This document shows, piece after piece, positions 15,163-23,678 of a stretch of 44,602 nt of DNA. The notes under the pieces are model-generated. The model had not been told where the DNA came from and did not search any database. It was given only the letters and a program-made list of their open reading frames with translations. Origin of the DNA: Anaerovibrio sp. (GTDB taxonomy: Bacteria > Bacillota > Negativicutes > Selenomonadales > Selenomonadaceae); assembly GCA_017475925.1 (NCBI GenBank), contig JAFVER010000003.1:1-44602 (forward strand), given 5' to 3'. A program made the translations under genes and the position numbers. Every line of letters starts with the position of its first letter. Position 1 is the first letter of the stretch.

Positions 15163-17538
15163 ATGATTCATATATTTGATGGTGCCATGGGCACAATATT
15201 TCAGCAGATGGACATTCTACCTCAGGGTTATTGTCCAGAAATGCTAAACATAGATAATCCATCAGCTGTTACAGATGTTCATAAAAAGTATGTTGATGCC
15301 GGGTCAAATATCATAGAAACAAATACCTTTGGTGCTTCACCAATTAAATTATCACATTACAATTTAAGCCACATGGCAAGAGAAATTAATATTGCAGCTG
15401 TTAAGGCTGCCAAAAAAGCCGCCACCAACAAAGCCAAAATAGCTGGTAGTATGGGCCCCACTGGAAAATTTATTAAACCACTAGGTGAACTGGATTTCGA
15501 AGATGCCTTTGAAAACTATAAGATTCAGGCAAAAGCCTTGGCAGATGGCGGTGCAGATTACATTATAATAGAAACATCCATTGATTTACAGGAAATGAGA
15601 GCCGCATTACTTGCAGCAAAGGAGGTAACCAATCTACCTGTTATTTGTCAGCTTTCCTTTAGTGAGGATGGGAGAACTGTAACAGGAACTGATCCGCAAA
15701 CAGCTGCTATAACATTAGATGCTATGGGAGCAGATATTATTGGAGTAAATTGTTCCCTTGGACCAAAACAGCTAGTACCGATAGTAAAAGCAATTTCTGA
15801 AAATACAGAAAAGCCTGTTAGCGTTCAACCAAATGCCGGTATGCCACAGCTTATAAATGGAAGAACAATCTTTCCAATGACTCCAAGTGATTTTGGGGAT
15901 TGGGCTCCAAAGCTTGTACAGGCAGGTGCAACCTATATTGGAGGTTGTTGCGGAACCACACCTGCGCATATTTCCGCCATAAAAAAAGCGTTGCTTAATG
16001 TAAAAGAACCAAGCTTTAAACCCTTGCGCAGACGTTTAATGCTATCAAGCCGAAGTAAAACAGTTGTTATAGATAAAGAGCTGCCAACGGTGTTGATTGG
16101 AGAAAGGATTAATCCAACTGGCCGAAAGAAATTAGCCGCAGAAATAAAAAATGGCTCATTTATGTCCGTAAAAAAGGAAGCCATGAACCAGGTAAAGGCT
16201 GGAGCAGCTCTCCTGGATATAAACATGGGCGTTGGTGGAATAGATCAAATACAGGCAATGAAACGGGCAATAACTGAAATATCACAGCTCACAGATGCTC
16301 CACTTGTAATTGATACCAGCGATGCAAAGGTGTTAGAGGCCGGACTAAGAGCTTATCCTGGCAGAGCCTTGATAAATTCAGTAAGTGCTGAAAGGGAACG
16401 TTTAGATACATTCATACCTCTTGCCAAAAAATATGGTGCAGCAATTCTTTGTCTTCCATTAACAGATGAAGGAATACCAAAAAATCCATCAGAAAGAATT
16501 GATGCAATGGACATTATAATAAAAACAGCAAAAAACGCAGGCCTACGAGACGGTGATTTTTTGCTGGATGGACTTGTTATGACAGTGGCTGCAGATAAGA
16601 ATGCCTGCAATCAAACTATAGAAACACTACATAAATATAGAGAAAAATATGGCTACCCAGCCACAATGGGCCTAAGCAATATTTCCTTTGGTCTGCCTAA
16701 CAGACCACTTATAAATAGTACATTTTTTGCTATGTGTTTGTGTGCAGGACTTGATGCCCCAATAATGAATCCATACGATGAAACAATGCAAAATGCTTTG
16801 ATGGCATCCATGGCCCTATTGGGAAAGGATCCAAATGGACGCAATTACAGTAAAATTGAAGTAAACTTAGCTGCACCAAAAGCAGCTGCTGTTGCCACGC
16901 ATACTGAAATGAATCCTTTGGAGGAAATAAAGCAGGCTGTTATAGATGGTGATACAGATTCTGTTTCTGTCCTGGTAAAGAAAGCATTGGAAAAAAATAT
17001 TGAGGCTAATGATATTACAGAAAAAAGTCTTACCTCTGCTATGAATGATATAGGTGTAGATTTTGGAGCTGGTCGAATTTTTCTCCCTCAGGTATTATTA
17101 TCAGCTGAAGCTATGAGGAAAGCATTCACAACCCTAAAGGAAAATTATCCGGCAGCAGCTGACAGCAATAAGGGTACTGTTATTCTGGCAACAGTAAAGG
17201 GAGATGTTCATGATTTAGGTAAAAATATTGTTGGAGCATTACTTGAAAACAACGGCTTTAGGCTTATTGACTTAGGTAAGGATGTTCCAGCAGAGGAAAT
17301 AGTTGCCAGTGCAATTAAAAATGACGCTGATATTGTTGGTCTATGTGCACTAATGACCACCACAATGACTGAAATTGATAACGTAATACGTCAATTAAAG
17401 GAAAGTGGAAATACCTCTAAGATTATTGTTGGTGGTGCCGCTCTCACTCAGGATTATGCTGATGAGGCTGGAGCAGATTTTTATGCTCAGGATGCTGTTA
17501 TTGCATTAAATATTGCTAATAAAATTGTAGGTAAATAA
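15163..17538 (+). CDS. metH: Cobalamin-dependent methionine synthase lacking the reactivation domain
   Basis: A 791-residue enzyme that transfers methyl from methyltetrahydrofolate through cobalamin to homocysteine, the last step of methionine synthesis. Domains: a homocysteine/zinc barrel (1-285, starting FDGAMGTIFQQM, zinc Cys in GVNCSLGP and GGCCGTTPAH); a pterin-binding barrel (about 310-575, with GERINPTGRKKL and LDINMGVGG); and a B12 cap plus Rossmann domain (about 590-791) with the cobalamin-ligand motif DVHDLGKNIVG. Full MetH is about 1,200 residues; the missing activation domain is the separate gene just upstream. The two form one operon ending at the terminator at 17541-17583. Head-on to replication. 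Confidence 0.95.
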   Translation: MIHIFDGAMGTIFQQMDILPQGYCPEMLNIDNPSAVTDVHKKYVDAGSNIIETNTFGASPIKLSHYNLSHMAREINIAAVKAAKKAATNKAKIAGSMGPTGKFIKPLGELDFEDAFENYKIQAKALADGGADYIIIETSIDLQEMRAALLAAKEVTNLPVICQLSFSEDGRTVTGTDPQTAAITLDAMGADIIGVNCSLGPKQLVPIVKAISENTEKPVSVQPNAGMPQLINGRTIFPMTPSDFGDWAPKLVQAGATYIGGCCGTTPAHISAIKKALLNVKEPSFKPLRRRLMLSSRSKTVVIDKELPTVLIGERINPTGRKKLAAEIKNGSFMSVKKEAMNQVKAGAALLDINMGVGGIDQIQAMKRAITEISQLTDAPLVIDTSDAKVLEAGLRAYPGRALINSVSAERERLDTFIPLAKKYGAAILCLPLTDEGIPKNPSERIDAMDIIIKTAKNAGLRDGDFLLDGLVMTVAADKNACNQTIETLHKYREKYGYPATMGLSNISFGLPNRPLINSTFFAMCLCAGLDAPIMNPYDETMQNALMASMALLGKDPNGRNYSKIEVNLAAPKAAAVATHTEMNPLEEIKQAVIDGDTDSVSVLVKKALEKNIEANDITEKSLTSAMNDIGVDFGAGRIFLPQVLLSAEAMRKAFTTLKENYPAAADSNKGTVILATVKGDVHDLGKNIVGALLENNGFRLIDLGKDVPAEEIVASAIKNDADIVGLCALMTTTMTEIDNVIRQLKESGNTSKIIVGGAALTQDYADEAGADFYAQDAVIALNIANKIVGK

Positions 17539-17540
17539 CA

Positions 17541-17583
17541 AAGAGGATGAAGAAAATGTCCAACCATTTTCTTCATCCTCTTT
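17541..17583. terminator. Bidirectional terminator between metH and pfkA
   Basis: An 18-bp perfect stem, AAGAGGATGAAGAAAATG with CATTTTCTTCATCCTCTT, around a 6-nt loop. It is placed between convergent metH and pfkA. Confidence 0.85.
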
Positions 17584-17586
17584 AAT

Positions 17587-17602
17587 TGTTTCACGTGAAA
17601 CA
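17587..17602. promoter_or_regulatory. parS: parS2, ParB-binding site
   Basis: A second perfect TGTTTCACGTGAAACA. It sits between the metH terminator and the pfkA stop codon, 3.4 kb from parS1 and about 10 kb from dnaA, so it lies on the left arm close to the origin. Confidence 0.97.
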
Positions 17603-17604
17603 TT

Positions 17605-18567
17605 TTAAACAAGCTGATCTGCCAATCTTAAAAATTCTCCACTAATTGGTTTTTTATTAGTAATGGCGTCATGTAAGTCAATAGCAACTACCTTACCCTG
17701 ATTAAAACCAAATACAACATCAGACTGTCCAGCTATCAGGGCCAAGGCTGCCTTTTCTCCCAGCTGACTTGCCTTTACACGATCCTGTACCGATGGAGAT
17801 CCACCACGCTGAATATGACCAAGGACAGATACCCGCACATCCATGCCGGTTTTTTCCTCAATGTATTTACCTATTTCTATAGAGCTGCCCACTCCTTCAG
17901 CAACCACTATAAGAGAATACCTTCGTCCATTTTCATAGGATTTTATAATACCATCACAAATATCGTCGAGGTTATACTCCTTTTCTGGTATAAGAATAAA
18001 TTCAGCACCGCCAGCTATTCCAGCCAACATAGCCAGCCAACCACAATGACGGCCCATTACCTCTACAACAGCTATACGATTATGAGAAGAAGCAGTATCA
18101 CGCAGCTTGTTTATGGCATCAATAATTGTATTGGCAGCAGTATCAGAACCAATAGTATAATCTGTACCCCATACGTCATTATCTATAGTTCCTGGCAATC
18201 CTACAATAGGAACTCCTGTTTCAGCACTGAGCTGAGTAGCCCCTCTTAGGCTGCCGTCACCACCTATAATAACAAGGCCCTCTATTCCGCGTTTCTTCAT
18301 ATTTTCATAGGCCTGCATTCTACCCTCTGGTGTCATAAATCTCTTACAACGGGCTGTACCTAAAATAGTACCACCACGTTGAATAATATCTCCTACACTG
18401 CGGGAATTCATTTCCTCCATTTCCTCATCCAGAAGTCCACGGTAGCCATTATATATACCCCAAACCTTTACCCCTTCAAAAAGGGCAGTACGAACCACAG
18501 CACGAACCGCCGCATTCATGCCTGGGCTGTCTCCTCCACTTGTTAAAACACCTATGCACTTTAGCAT
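17605..18567 (-). CDS. pfkA: 6-phosphofructokinase (ATP-dependent)
   Basis: A 320-residue glycolytic enzyme that phosphorylates fructose 6-phosphate to the 1,6-bisphosphate. The length matches bacterial PfkA. Motifs: GVLTSGGDSPGMNAAVRA (ATP-binding Gly loop, near residue 10), GGDGSLRG (near residue 102; the Gly in GGDG marks ATP specificity over pyrophosphate), GTIDND (catalytic Asp) and EVMGRHCGWLA. The ATG at 18567 is chosen because GGAGG lies 7 nt upstream; the ATG at 18573 is only 1 nt from it. It is monocistronic, convergent with metH. Repeat A4 lies 23 nt upstream in the same orientation, so it is probably in the pfkA leader. Confidence 0.96.
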   Translation of the reverse strand: MLKCIGVLTSGGDSPGMNAAVRAVVRTALFEGVKVWGIYNGYRGLLDEEMEEMNSRSVGDIIQRGGTILGTARCKRFMTPEGRMQAYENMKKRGIEGLVIIGGDGSLRGATQLSAETGVPIVGLPGTIDNDVWGTDYTIGSDTAANTIIDAINKLRDTASSHNRIAVVEVMGRHCGWLAMLAGIAGGAEFILIPEKEYNLDDICDGIIKSYENGRRYSLIVVAEGVGSSIEIGKYIEEKTGMDVRVSVLGHIQRGGSPSVQDRVKASQLGEKAALALIAGQSDVVFGFNQGKVVAIDLHDAITNKKPISGEFLRLADQLV

Positions 18568-18590
18568 AACCATACCTCCATGAATATAAA

Positions 18591-18711
18591 TGATAACTTA
18601 TTCAGATGGAGTTTTAACTCCACCTGAATTTAGTTGAATTTACCCAGGGCTCTACGGGTGCTTAACTCCCACCTAAGAGGAAGGAGTCTTAGCACCCGTT
18701 AGTATCGGATA
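18591..18711 (-). repeat. Repeat A4: two-hairpin interspersed element
   Basis: Reads on the minus strand almost exactly as A1: hairpin 1 with GGGTGCT/AGCACCC and hairpin 2 with CAGGTGGAGT/ACTCCATCTG. It ends 23 nt upstream of the pfkA start codon in the gene's orientation. Confidence 0.85.
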
Positions 18712-18737
18712 AATACAAATGACAAAGTCCCGTCATA

Positions 18738-18766
18738 TTGACAAAAAAACATGCTAATGATAAATT
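18738..18766 (+). promoter_or_regulatory. Predicted promoter of the AICAR transformylase gene
   Basis: Consensus TTGACA (18738-18743), a 17-nt spacer and TAAATT (18761-18766), with a start site near 18773 and a leader of about 80 nt. No purine riboswitch fold was recognised in this leader. Confidence 0.5.
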
Positions 18767-18850
18767 TATCTAGTATACGTAAGCTTTACGCTACGCTATC
18801 ACCAATCACATTATAATCTATTTTATGAAATTTATAAAGGAGTAAAATTA

Positions 18851-20023
18851 ATGCAAGAATTAGAATTGAAGTATGGTTGCAACCCAAATCAAAAGCCTTC
18901 AAGGGTATTTGTAGAAAAGGGTGATATTCCCTTTACTGTATTAAATGGCAGGCCAGGTTATATTAACCTGCTTGACGCCATGAACAGCTGGCAGCTGGTA
19001 AAGGAGCTAAAAAAAGCTACCGGATTACCGGCAGCTGCCTCCTTCAAGCACGTAAGTCCAGCCGGTGCCGCTGTAGCTGTACCTCTTTCTGATTTACTCC
19101 AAAAAGCATATTTTGTAGAGGGTATTGACCTTTCTTCTATTGCCACTGCATATATCAGAGCCCGTGGTGCTGATCGTATGTCATCCTATGGTGATTTTGT
19201 TGCTCTTTCTGATGAATGTGATTTCCAAACCGCCTCCTTTTTGGCAAGAGAGGTATCTGATGGAATAATAGCACCCTCTTATTCAAAGGAAGCCCTAGAA
19301 ATATTAAAATCAAAGAGAAAAGGTACCTATGTGGTGCTTCAGATGGACGAAAATTTTGTACCAGCCCCTATAGAAAAAAAGGATGTCTTTGGTATAACCT
19401 TTGAACAGCAACGTAATAACATTGAGATAACAGATGCTTGTCTTAGGGATATACCTACAGCAGCAAAGGACTTATCTCCAGAAGCAAAGCGTGATTTACT
19501 GATAGCATTAATAACTCTAAAATACACCCAATCCAACTCTGTATGCTATGCAAAGGATGGCCAGGCTATTGGCATTGGAGCTGGTCAGCAGTCAAGAGTA
19601 CACTGTACCCGCCTTGCAGGCAACAAAGCTGATGTATGGCACCTGCGCCAGCATCAAAAGGTTCTATCCCTCCCTTTTAAGGACGATGTCCGTCGTCCAG
19701 ATAGGGACAACGCAATTGATGTCTATATCTCTGATGAATGGGAGGACCTATTGGAAACAGATAACTGGAAACAGCTATTTACAAGAAAACCAGAGCCTCT
19801 TTCTCGGGAAGAAAAGAAGGAATATATAAAAACCATTTCCGGGGTTTCTTTAGGCTCTGATGCCTTTTTCCCATTTGGTGACAATGTAGAGAGAGCTCAC
19901 AAAAGCGGAGTAAGCTATATTGCCCAATCCGGTGGCTCTATCCGGGATGACAATGTAATAGAAGCTGCCGATAAATATGGTATTACCATGGCATTTACCC
20001 ATATTCGGCTGTTTCATCACTAA
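18851..20023 (+). CDS. Stand-alone AICAR transformylase (PurH formyltransferase domain)
   Basis: A 390-residue protein matching the C-terminal half of PurH, which formylates AICAR with 10-formyltetrahydrofolate in the ninth step of IMP synthesis. The catalytic Lys-His is visible in SFKHVSPAGAAVA (near residue 67), followed by TAYIRARGADRMSSYGD, YTQSNSVCYAKDGQAIGIGAGQQSRV and a C-terminal QSGGSIRDDNVIEAADKYG-type segment. The N-terminal IMP cyclohydrolase (MGS-like) domain is absent. It begins at the first family-matching residues, with AAAGGAG 9 nt before the ATG, so the gene is complete and not truncated. IMP cyclohydrolase must be encoded elsewhere, or this is a paralogue. It has its own terminators. 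Confidence 0.92.
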   Translation: MQELELKYGCNPNQKPSRVFVEKGDIPFTVLNGRPGYINLLDAMNSWQLVKELKKATGLPAAASFKHVSPAGAAVAVPLSDLLQKAYFVEGIDLSSIATAYIRARGADRMSSYGDFVALSDECDFQTASFLAREVSDGIIAPSYSKEALEILKSKRKGTYVVLQMDENFVPAPIEKKDVFGITFEQQRNNIEITDACLRDIPTAAKDLSPEAKRDLLIALITLKYTQSNSVCYAKDGQAIGIGAGQQSRVHCTRLAGNKADVWHLRQHQKVLSLPFKDDVRRPDRDNAIDVYISDEWEDLLETDNWKQLFTRKPEPLSREEKKEYIKTISGVSLGSDAFFPFGDNVERAHKSGVSYIAQSGGSIRDDNVIEAADKYGITMAFTHIRLFHH

Positions 20024-20040
20024 AACACTTATTAACATAA

Positions 20041-20080
20041 AGGCTGATGAAAACATACTGGTTTTCATCAGCCCTTAACT
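20041..20080 (+). terminator. Terminator of the AICAR transformylase gene
   Basis: GGCTGATGAAAAC (20042-20054) pairs with GTTTTCATCAGCC (20061-20073), a 13-bp perfect stem 18 nt after the stop codon. Confidence 0.8.
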
Positions 20081-20137
20081 AAATCTAAGTTCATACTGCT
20101 CTTATAAGCTTGTATTCACTAAGATTTATTTCATATT

Positions 20138-20190
20138 AAAACTCCTGTAGAAATGAAAATCATATCATTTTTACAGGAGTTTTTTATATT
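20138..20190. terminator. Second terminator hairpin before the DnaA-box cluster
   Basis: AAAACTCCTGTA (20138-20149) pairs with TACAGGAGTTTT (20172-20183), followed by TTTTATATTTT on the plus strand. Its A-rich left flank also lets it act on the minus strand. Confidence 0.75.
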
Positions 20191-20211
20191 TTAAAACCAA
20201 CCTAATAAAAC

Positions 20212-20275
20212 TTATCCACAGGTTTATTCACATATTCACAAATTTGTTCTATTTTTCTGTGGATATTTATCAAAT
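20212..20275. promoter_or_regulatory. Cluster of DnaA-box sequences away from oriC
   Basis: Consensus TTATCCACA (20212-20220), near-matches TTATTCACA (20224-20232) and ATATTCACA (20232-20240), and an inverted TGTGGATAT (20258-20266), all within 55 nt in a convergent spacer 7.4 kb left of the main origin. Confidence 0.65.
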
Positions 20276-20276
20276 A

Positions 20277-20858
20277 TTATGTAATAGCAATATGGAACAC
20301 ATCCTCAATAATATCTGTTAGGCTATTAGAGCCCTTTGATTTTCCATATTTATTTACTACAGCGTGGTATATGGTATCCTCAACACTTTCAGGGATCAGA
20401 TCCTCCCAATCATTAGGGTTGTACTTTCGTTGTTTTATATTATTTTCCGGACGACCGGTTACTTCCACCTCACACAAAAATTGAATTTTTCTGGATGATG
20501 GATCTATCAAATAATGGACTAAATAATATGTCCTTTCCTCTGTAGGATTATATAATACTTCATTTGATACATATTCATATGGAAGCATTTTTACCCAGGC
20601 ACTTATTACATACTGGTTGGCAGTAAAAGGACGTCTGACCCATCCTGAGTCCTTTTTATCTAAAAGATAAATAAAGGATATATCCTCACCTATTTTTTCA
20701 AACCTGGTTTCCTTTTTACTGCTTTCACTATTACCTTCATCTGCCTGATTTTCCACGGAATTTGTGGTTCCACCGCCGCCACCATCATTAGCATAAACTA
20801 TATTACAGCAAAATATAATCATCAAAAAAAGCAAAATGAGTGATATGTTTTTTTTCAT
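20277..20858 (-). CDS. Secreted protein of unknown function
   Basis: 193 residues that I do not assign to a family. The N-terminus is a clear signal peptide: MKKN, a hydrophobic core SLILLFLMIIFCCNIVYA, and likely cleavage after VYA. A low-complexity Gly/Asn/Ser linker follows (residues 25-50), then a compact domain rich in aromatic residues with DKKDSGWVRRPF, ERTYYLVHYLIDPSSRKIQF and a C-terminal helical part. Overall this resembles small exported beta-rich proteins seen in Negativicutes, but that is only an impression. The ATG at 20858 is preferred over the GTG at 20867 on ribosome-site spacing. It lies at the end of the rsmG operon strand, about 100 nt after rsmG. It ends 11 nt from the DnaA-box cluster. 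Confidence 0.75.
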   Translation of the reverse strand: MKKNISLILLFLMIIFCCNIVYANDGGGGGTTNSVENQADEGNSESSKKETRFEKIGEDISFIYLLDKKDSGWVRRPFTANQYVISAWVKMLPYEYVSNEVLYNPTEERTYYLVHYLIDPSSRKIQFLCEVEVTGRPENNIKQRKYNPNDWEDLIPESVEDTIYHAVVNKYGKSKGSNSLTDIIEDVFHIAIT

Positions 20859-20956
20859 GTACTTCACTTCCTTAAAACCAGCGTAGAACAGCCATCATCA
20901 AAATTAAAATGTCGTCCACTGACTTTATTTCTATAATATATAATTAAAATCCTTTA

Positions 20957-21676
20957 TCAAATCAAGGGTTTTTTTTCAGGAGTTCCAGCCTTTCTTGGAT
21001 AAGCCTTCGGTGTATTACTTTTCTTTTGTACATATATAACTGCCCGCCTGTCATCTAAATCAGGAAGCACTACCTCAACACATTTAGGATGGTCTCCTCC
21101 CAAAGCAATAATGGCTTTTTGGCCTTCCTCCATTTCCTGAAGATATTGCATTCCCTTTAAGGCAGCAAAAAAGCCACCTTTTTTTACAAAGGGCATACAA
21201 TACTCCGCTAAAACCGGCAGTCTGGCAACCGCCCTGGATACGGCCAAATCAAAATTTTCCCGCAGCTCCTTGCTTCTGGCTGCATCCTCTGCCCTGCCAT
21301 GAATACATCTCGTATTATTCAGTCCAAGCTCATCAATGACAGAATTAAGAAAGTTAATCCGTTTATTTAAGGAATCCAACAGGGTTAATTTAATATTGGG
21401 CTTGAATATTTTTAACGGTATACCAGGAAATCCGGCACCAGTACCTACATCAATAACATCAATGCTTTCCCCAAATAATTTATCATCCCAGCAGCTGATA
21501 GAATCAATCATATGCTTAACCGCCACTTCCCTTGGCTCTGTAATAGCTGTCAGATTTATTTTTTCGTTCCATTCCAGGAGAATACTGAAATATTTATCAA
21601 ATTGAATAACCTGTTTCTCAGACAGTATAATACCATATTTTTTGGCAGCATCAACCAAATAATCCTTAAAGGTCAT
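20957..21676 (-). CDS. rsmG: 16S rRNA (guanine-N7) methyltransferase RsmG
   Basis: A 239-residue AdoMet-dependent methyltransferase (formerly GidB) that methylates G527 of 16S rRNA. The SAM-binding motif is [17 protein letters not shown] (near residue 70), with LLDSLNKR (motif II) and [12 protein letters not shown] (motif IV region) following. The length is typical, with a basic tail ([14 protein letters not shown]). It overlaps the end of mnmG by 11 nt, the usual gidA-gidB pairing, so it is translated from the same message. Confidence 0.95.
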   Translation of the reverse strand: MTFKDYLVDAAKKYGIILSEKQVIQFDKYFSILLEWNEKINLTAITEPREVAVKHMIDSISCWDDKLFGESIDVIDVGTGAGFPGIPLKIFKPNIKLTLLDSLNKRINFLNSVIDELGLNNTRCIHGRAEDAARSKELRENFDLAVSRAVARLPVLAEYCMPFVKKGGFFAALKGMQYLQEMEEGQKAIIALGGDHPKCVEVVLPDLDDRRAVIYVQKKSNTPKAYPRKAGTPEKKPLI

Positions 21677-23576
21677 GTTTATTATCCCCTATTCGCCTTT
21701 GCTTTTCAACAAAAATCATAAGAACAGATATATCAGCTGGAGAAACACCGGAAATTCGCGATGCCTGTCCTATAGACAATGGTCTTATATCAGCAAGCTT
21801 TTCTTTTGCCTCATCCCGCAGATTTGAAACATCATAATAATCAATATCATCAGGTATCAGCTTTTCCTCAAGTCTTTTCATTTTTTCCACCTGCTCCAGC
21901 TGCTTTTTTATATAGCCTTCGTAGGTAATGGTAATTTCCACCTGCTGCTTTACCTCTTCGTCTATCTCCGGTAAATCAAATAAGCCTTTCAATTTATTGT
22001 AATCAATATCCGGTCTTTTTAGCAAATCATAAAGGCTTGTACTGTTTTTTATTTCTTCAATATCATTATCATTTAAAAATTTTAAATTTTCCTGACTTGG
22101 ATTAATTGTTCTTTTCTTTAAAAGGGTTATTGCATCGTTGATGCTTTGCTGCTTTTTGGTAAATCTCTCCCATCGCTTATCATCTACAAGTCCGATTTTT
22201 CTACCTATTGGTGTAAGCCGCTGATCAGCATTATCCTGACGCAAAATAAGTCGGTATTCAGCCCTTGATGTCATTATACGATACGGCTCACTAGTCCCCT
22301 TTGTCACAAGATCATCAATCAAAACTCCAATATATGCATCAGAACGCTTTAATACTAAAGGGTCCTGTTTCTTCACCTTTAAGGCAGCATTTATACCAGC
22401 AATAATTCCCTGAGCTGCAGCCTCCTCATAGCCCGATGTACCATTGGACTGACCGGCAGAAAACAATCCTGAAATATTTTTTAACTCCAATGTAGGTTTA
22501 AGCTGTAAAGGATCAAGGCAATCATATTCTATAGCATAGCCTGCCCGCATAACCTTGGCATTCTCCAATCCGGGTATGGTATGAAGAAAAGCTATTTGTA
22601 CATCCATTGGCAGGCTGGTAGACATTCCCTGGACATAAATCTCGTTGGTATGAAGTCCCTCCGGTTCCAAAAACAGCTGATGTCTTTCCTTATCGGGAAA
22701 TCTTATGAGCTTTGTTTCAATAGATGGACAATATCTTGGGCCAACTCCTTTTATTAAGCCATTCGCCATAGGTGCCCTATCTATATTATCCATAATTATT
22801 TTATGGGTTTTCTCATTGGTGTAGGTAAGCCAGCAGGGAGTCTGAGCTCTTGTTCTTATATCGCTCATAAAGGAAAAATTTCTTGGCTCATTATCACCTG
22901 GTTGAATAGTCATTTTATCATAGTCCAGGGTACGAGCATCAACTCTGGCAGGAGTGCCTGTTTTAAACCTCATAAGCCTTATTCCAGCCTTTTTCAATGA
23001 ATCAGACAGTCTTTCTGCTGACCTTTGCCCGTTTGGACCACCAGAATAAGTCTGAAGTCCAATAATTATATTTCCCCTTAAATATGTACCAGTAGCTATT
23101 ATTGCCGCTTCACACATATATTTTTCCAGATTTTCAGTAACAATACCTCTTACATGACCATCCTCTATTATCAGCTCATTTATTAAAATCTGCTTTACAT
23201 CAAGATTTTGCTGATTTTCACAAATCTCCTTCATGCGGAACTGATAATATTTTTTGTCAGCCTGGGCTCGAAGTGCATGAACAGCCGGACCCTTACCGGT
23301 ATTGAGCATACGAAACTGAATACAGGTTTCATCGGCAGTAATTCCCATTTGTCCACCCAATGCATCCAGCTCCCTTACCAAATGCCCCTTAGCAGGACCA
23401 CCAATAGAAGGATTGCATGGCATCATGGCAATATTATCCATACTAAGGGTAGCAAGCAGTGTAGAACAGCCCATACGGGCAGAAGCCAGGGCAGCCTCCA
23501 CTCCGGCATGTCCGGCACCTATAACAATAACATCATATTCACCAGCCACAAAGGGCTTATCAATTATTTTTTCCAA
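21666..23576 (-). CDS. mnmG: tRNA uridine 5-carboxymethylaminomethyl modification enzyme MnmG
   Basis: A 636-residue FAD protein (formerly GidA) that, with MnmE, installs carboxymethylaminomethyl on wobble U34 of several tRNAs. The FAD-binding motif is [20 protein letters not shown], followed by the conserved [18 protein letters not shown] and the GidA signature [11 protein letters not shown]. The frame is open to 23642, but the start is taken as the TTG at 23576, 8 nt after GAGG. This gives [22 protein letters not shown] and a normal family length. It lies about 100 nt after mnmE and overlaps rsmG. Confidence 0.95.
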   Translation of the reverse strand: MEKIIDKPFVAGEYDVIVIGAGHAGVEAALASARMGCSTLLATLSMDNIAMMPCNPSIGGPAKGHLVRELDALGGQMGITADETCIQFRMLNTGKGPAVHALRAQADKKYYQFRMKEICENQQNLDVKQILINELIIEDGHVRGIVTENLEKYMCEAAIIATGTYLRGNIIIGLQTYSGGPNGQRSAERLSDSLKKAGIRLMRFKTGTPARVDARTLDYDKMTIQPGDNEPRNFSFMSDIRTRAQTPCWLTYTNEKTHKIIMDNIDRAPMANGLIKGVGPRYCPSIETKLIRFPDKERHQLFLEPEGLHTNEIYVQGMSTSLPMDVQIAFLHTIPGLENAKVMRAGYAIEYDCLDPLQLKPTLELKNISGLFSAGQSNGTSGYEEAAAQGIIAGINAALKVKKQDPLVLKRSDAYIGVLIDDLVTKGTSEPYRIMTSRAEYRLILRQDNADQRLTPIGRKIGLVDDKRWERFTKKQQSINDAITLLKKRTINPSQENLKFLNDNDIEEIKNSTSLYDLLKRPDIDYNKLKGLFDLPEIDEEVKQQVEITITYEGYIKKQLEQVEKMKRLEEKLIPDDIDYYDVSNLRDEAKEKLADIRPLSIGQASRISGVSPADISVLMIFVEKQRRIGDNKHDL

Positions 23577-23678
23577 TAACAACACCTCATCCACACACCA
23601 AAGCGATAATAACACACTCCGATCTAGGCATTCATTTATCAATTATGCATTTGGGAAATTTGAGTTATATATATCCAA

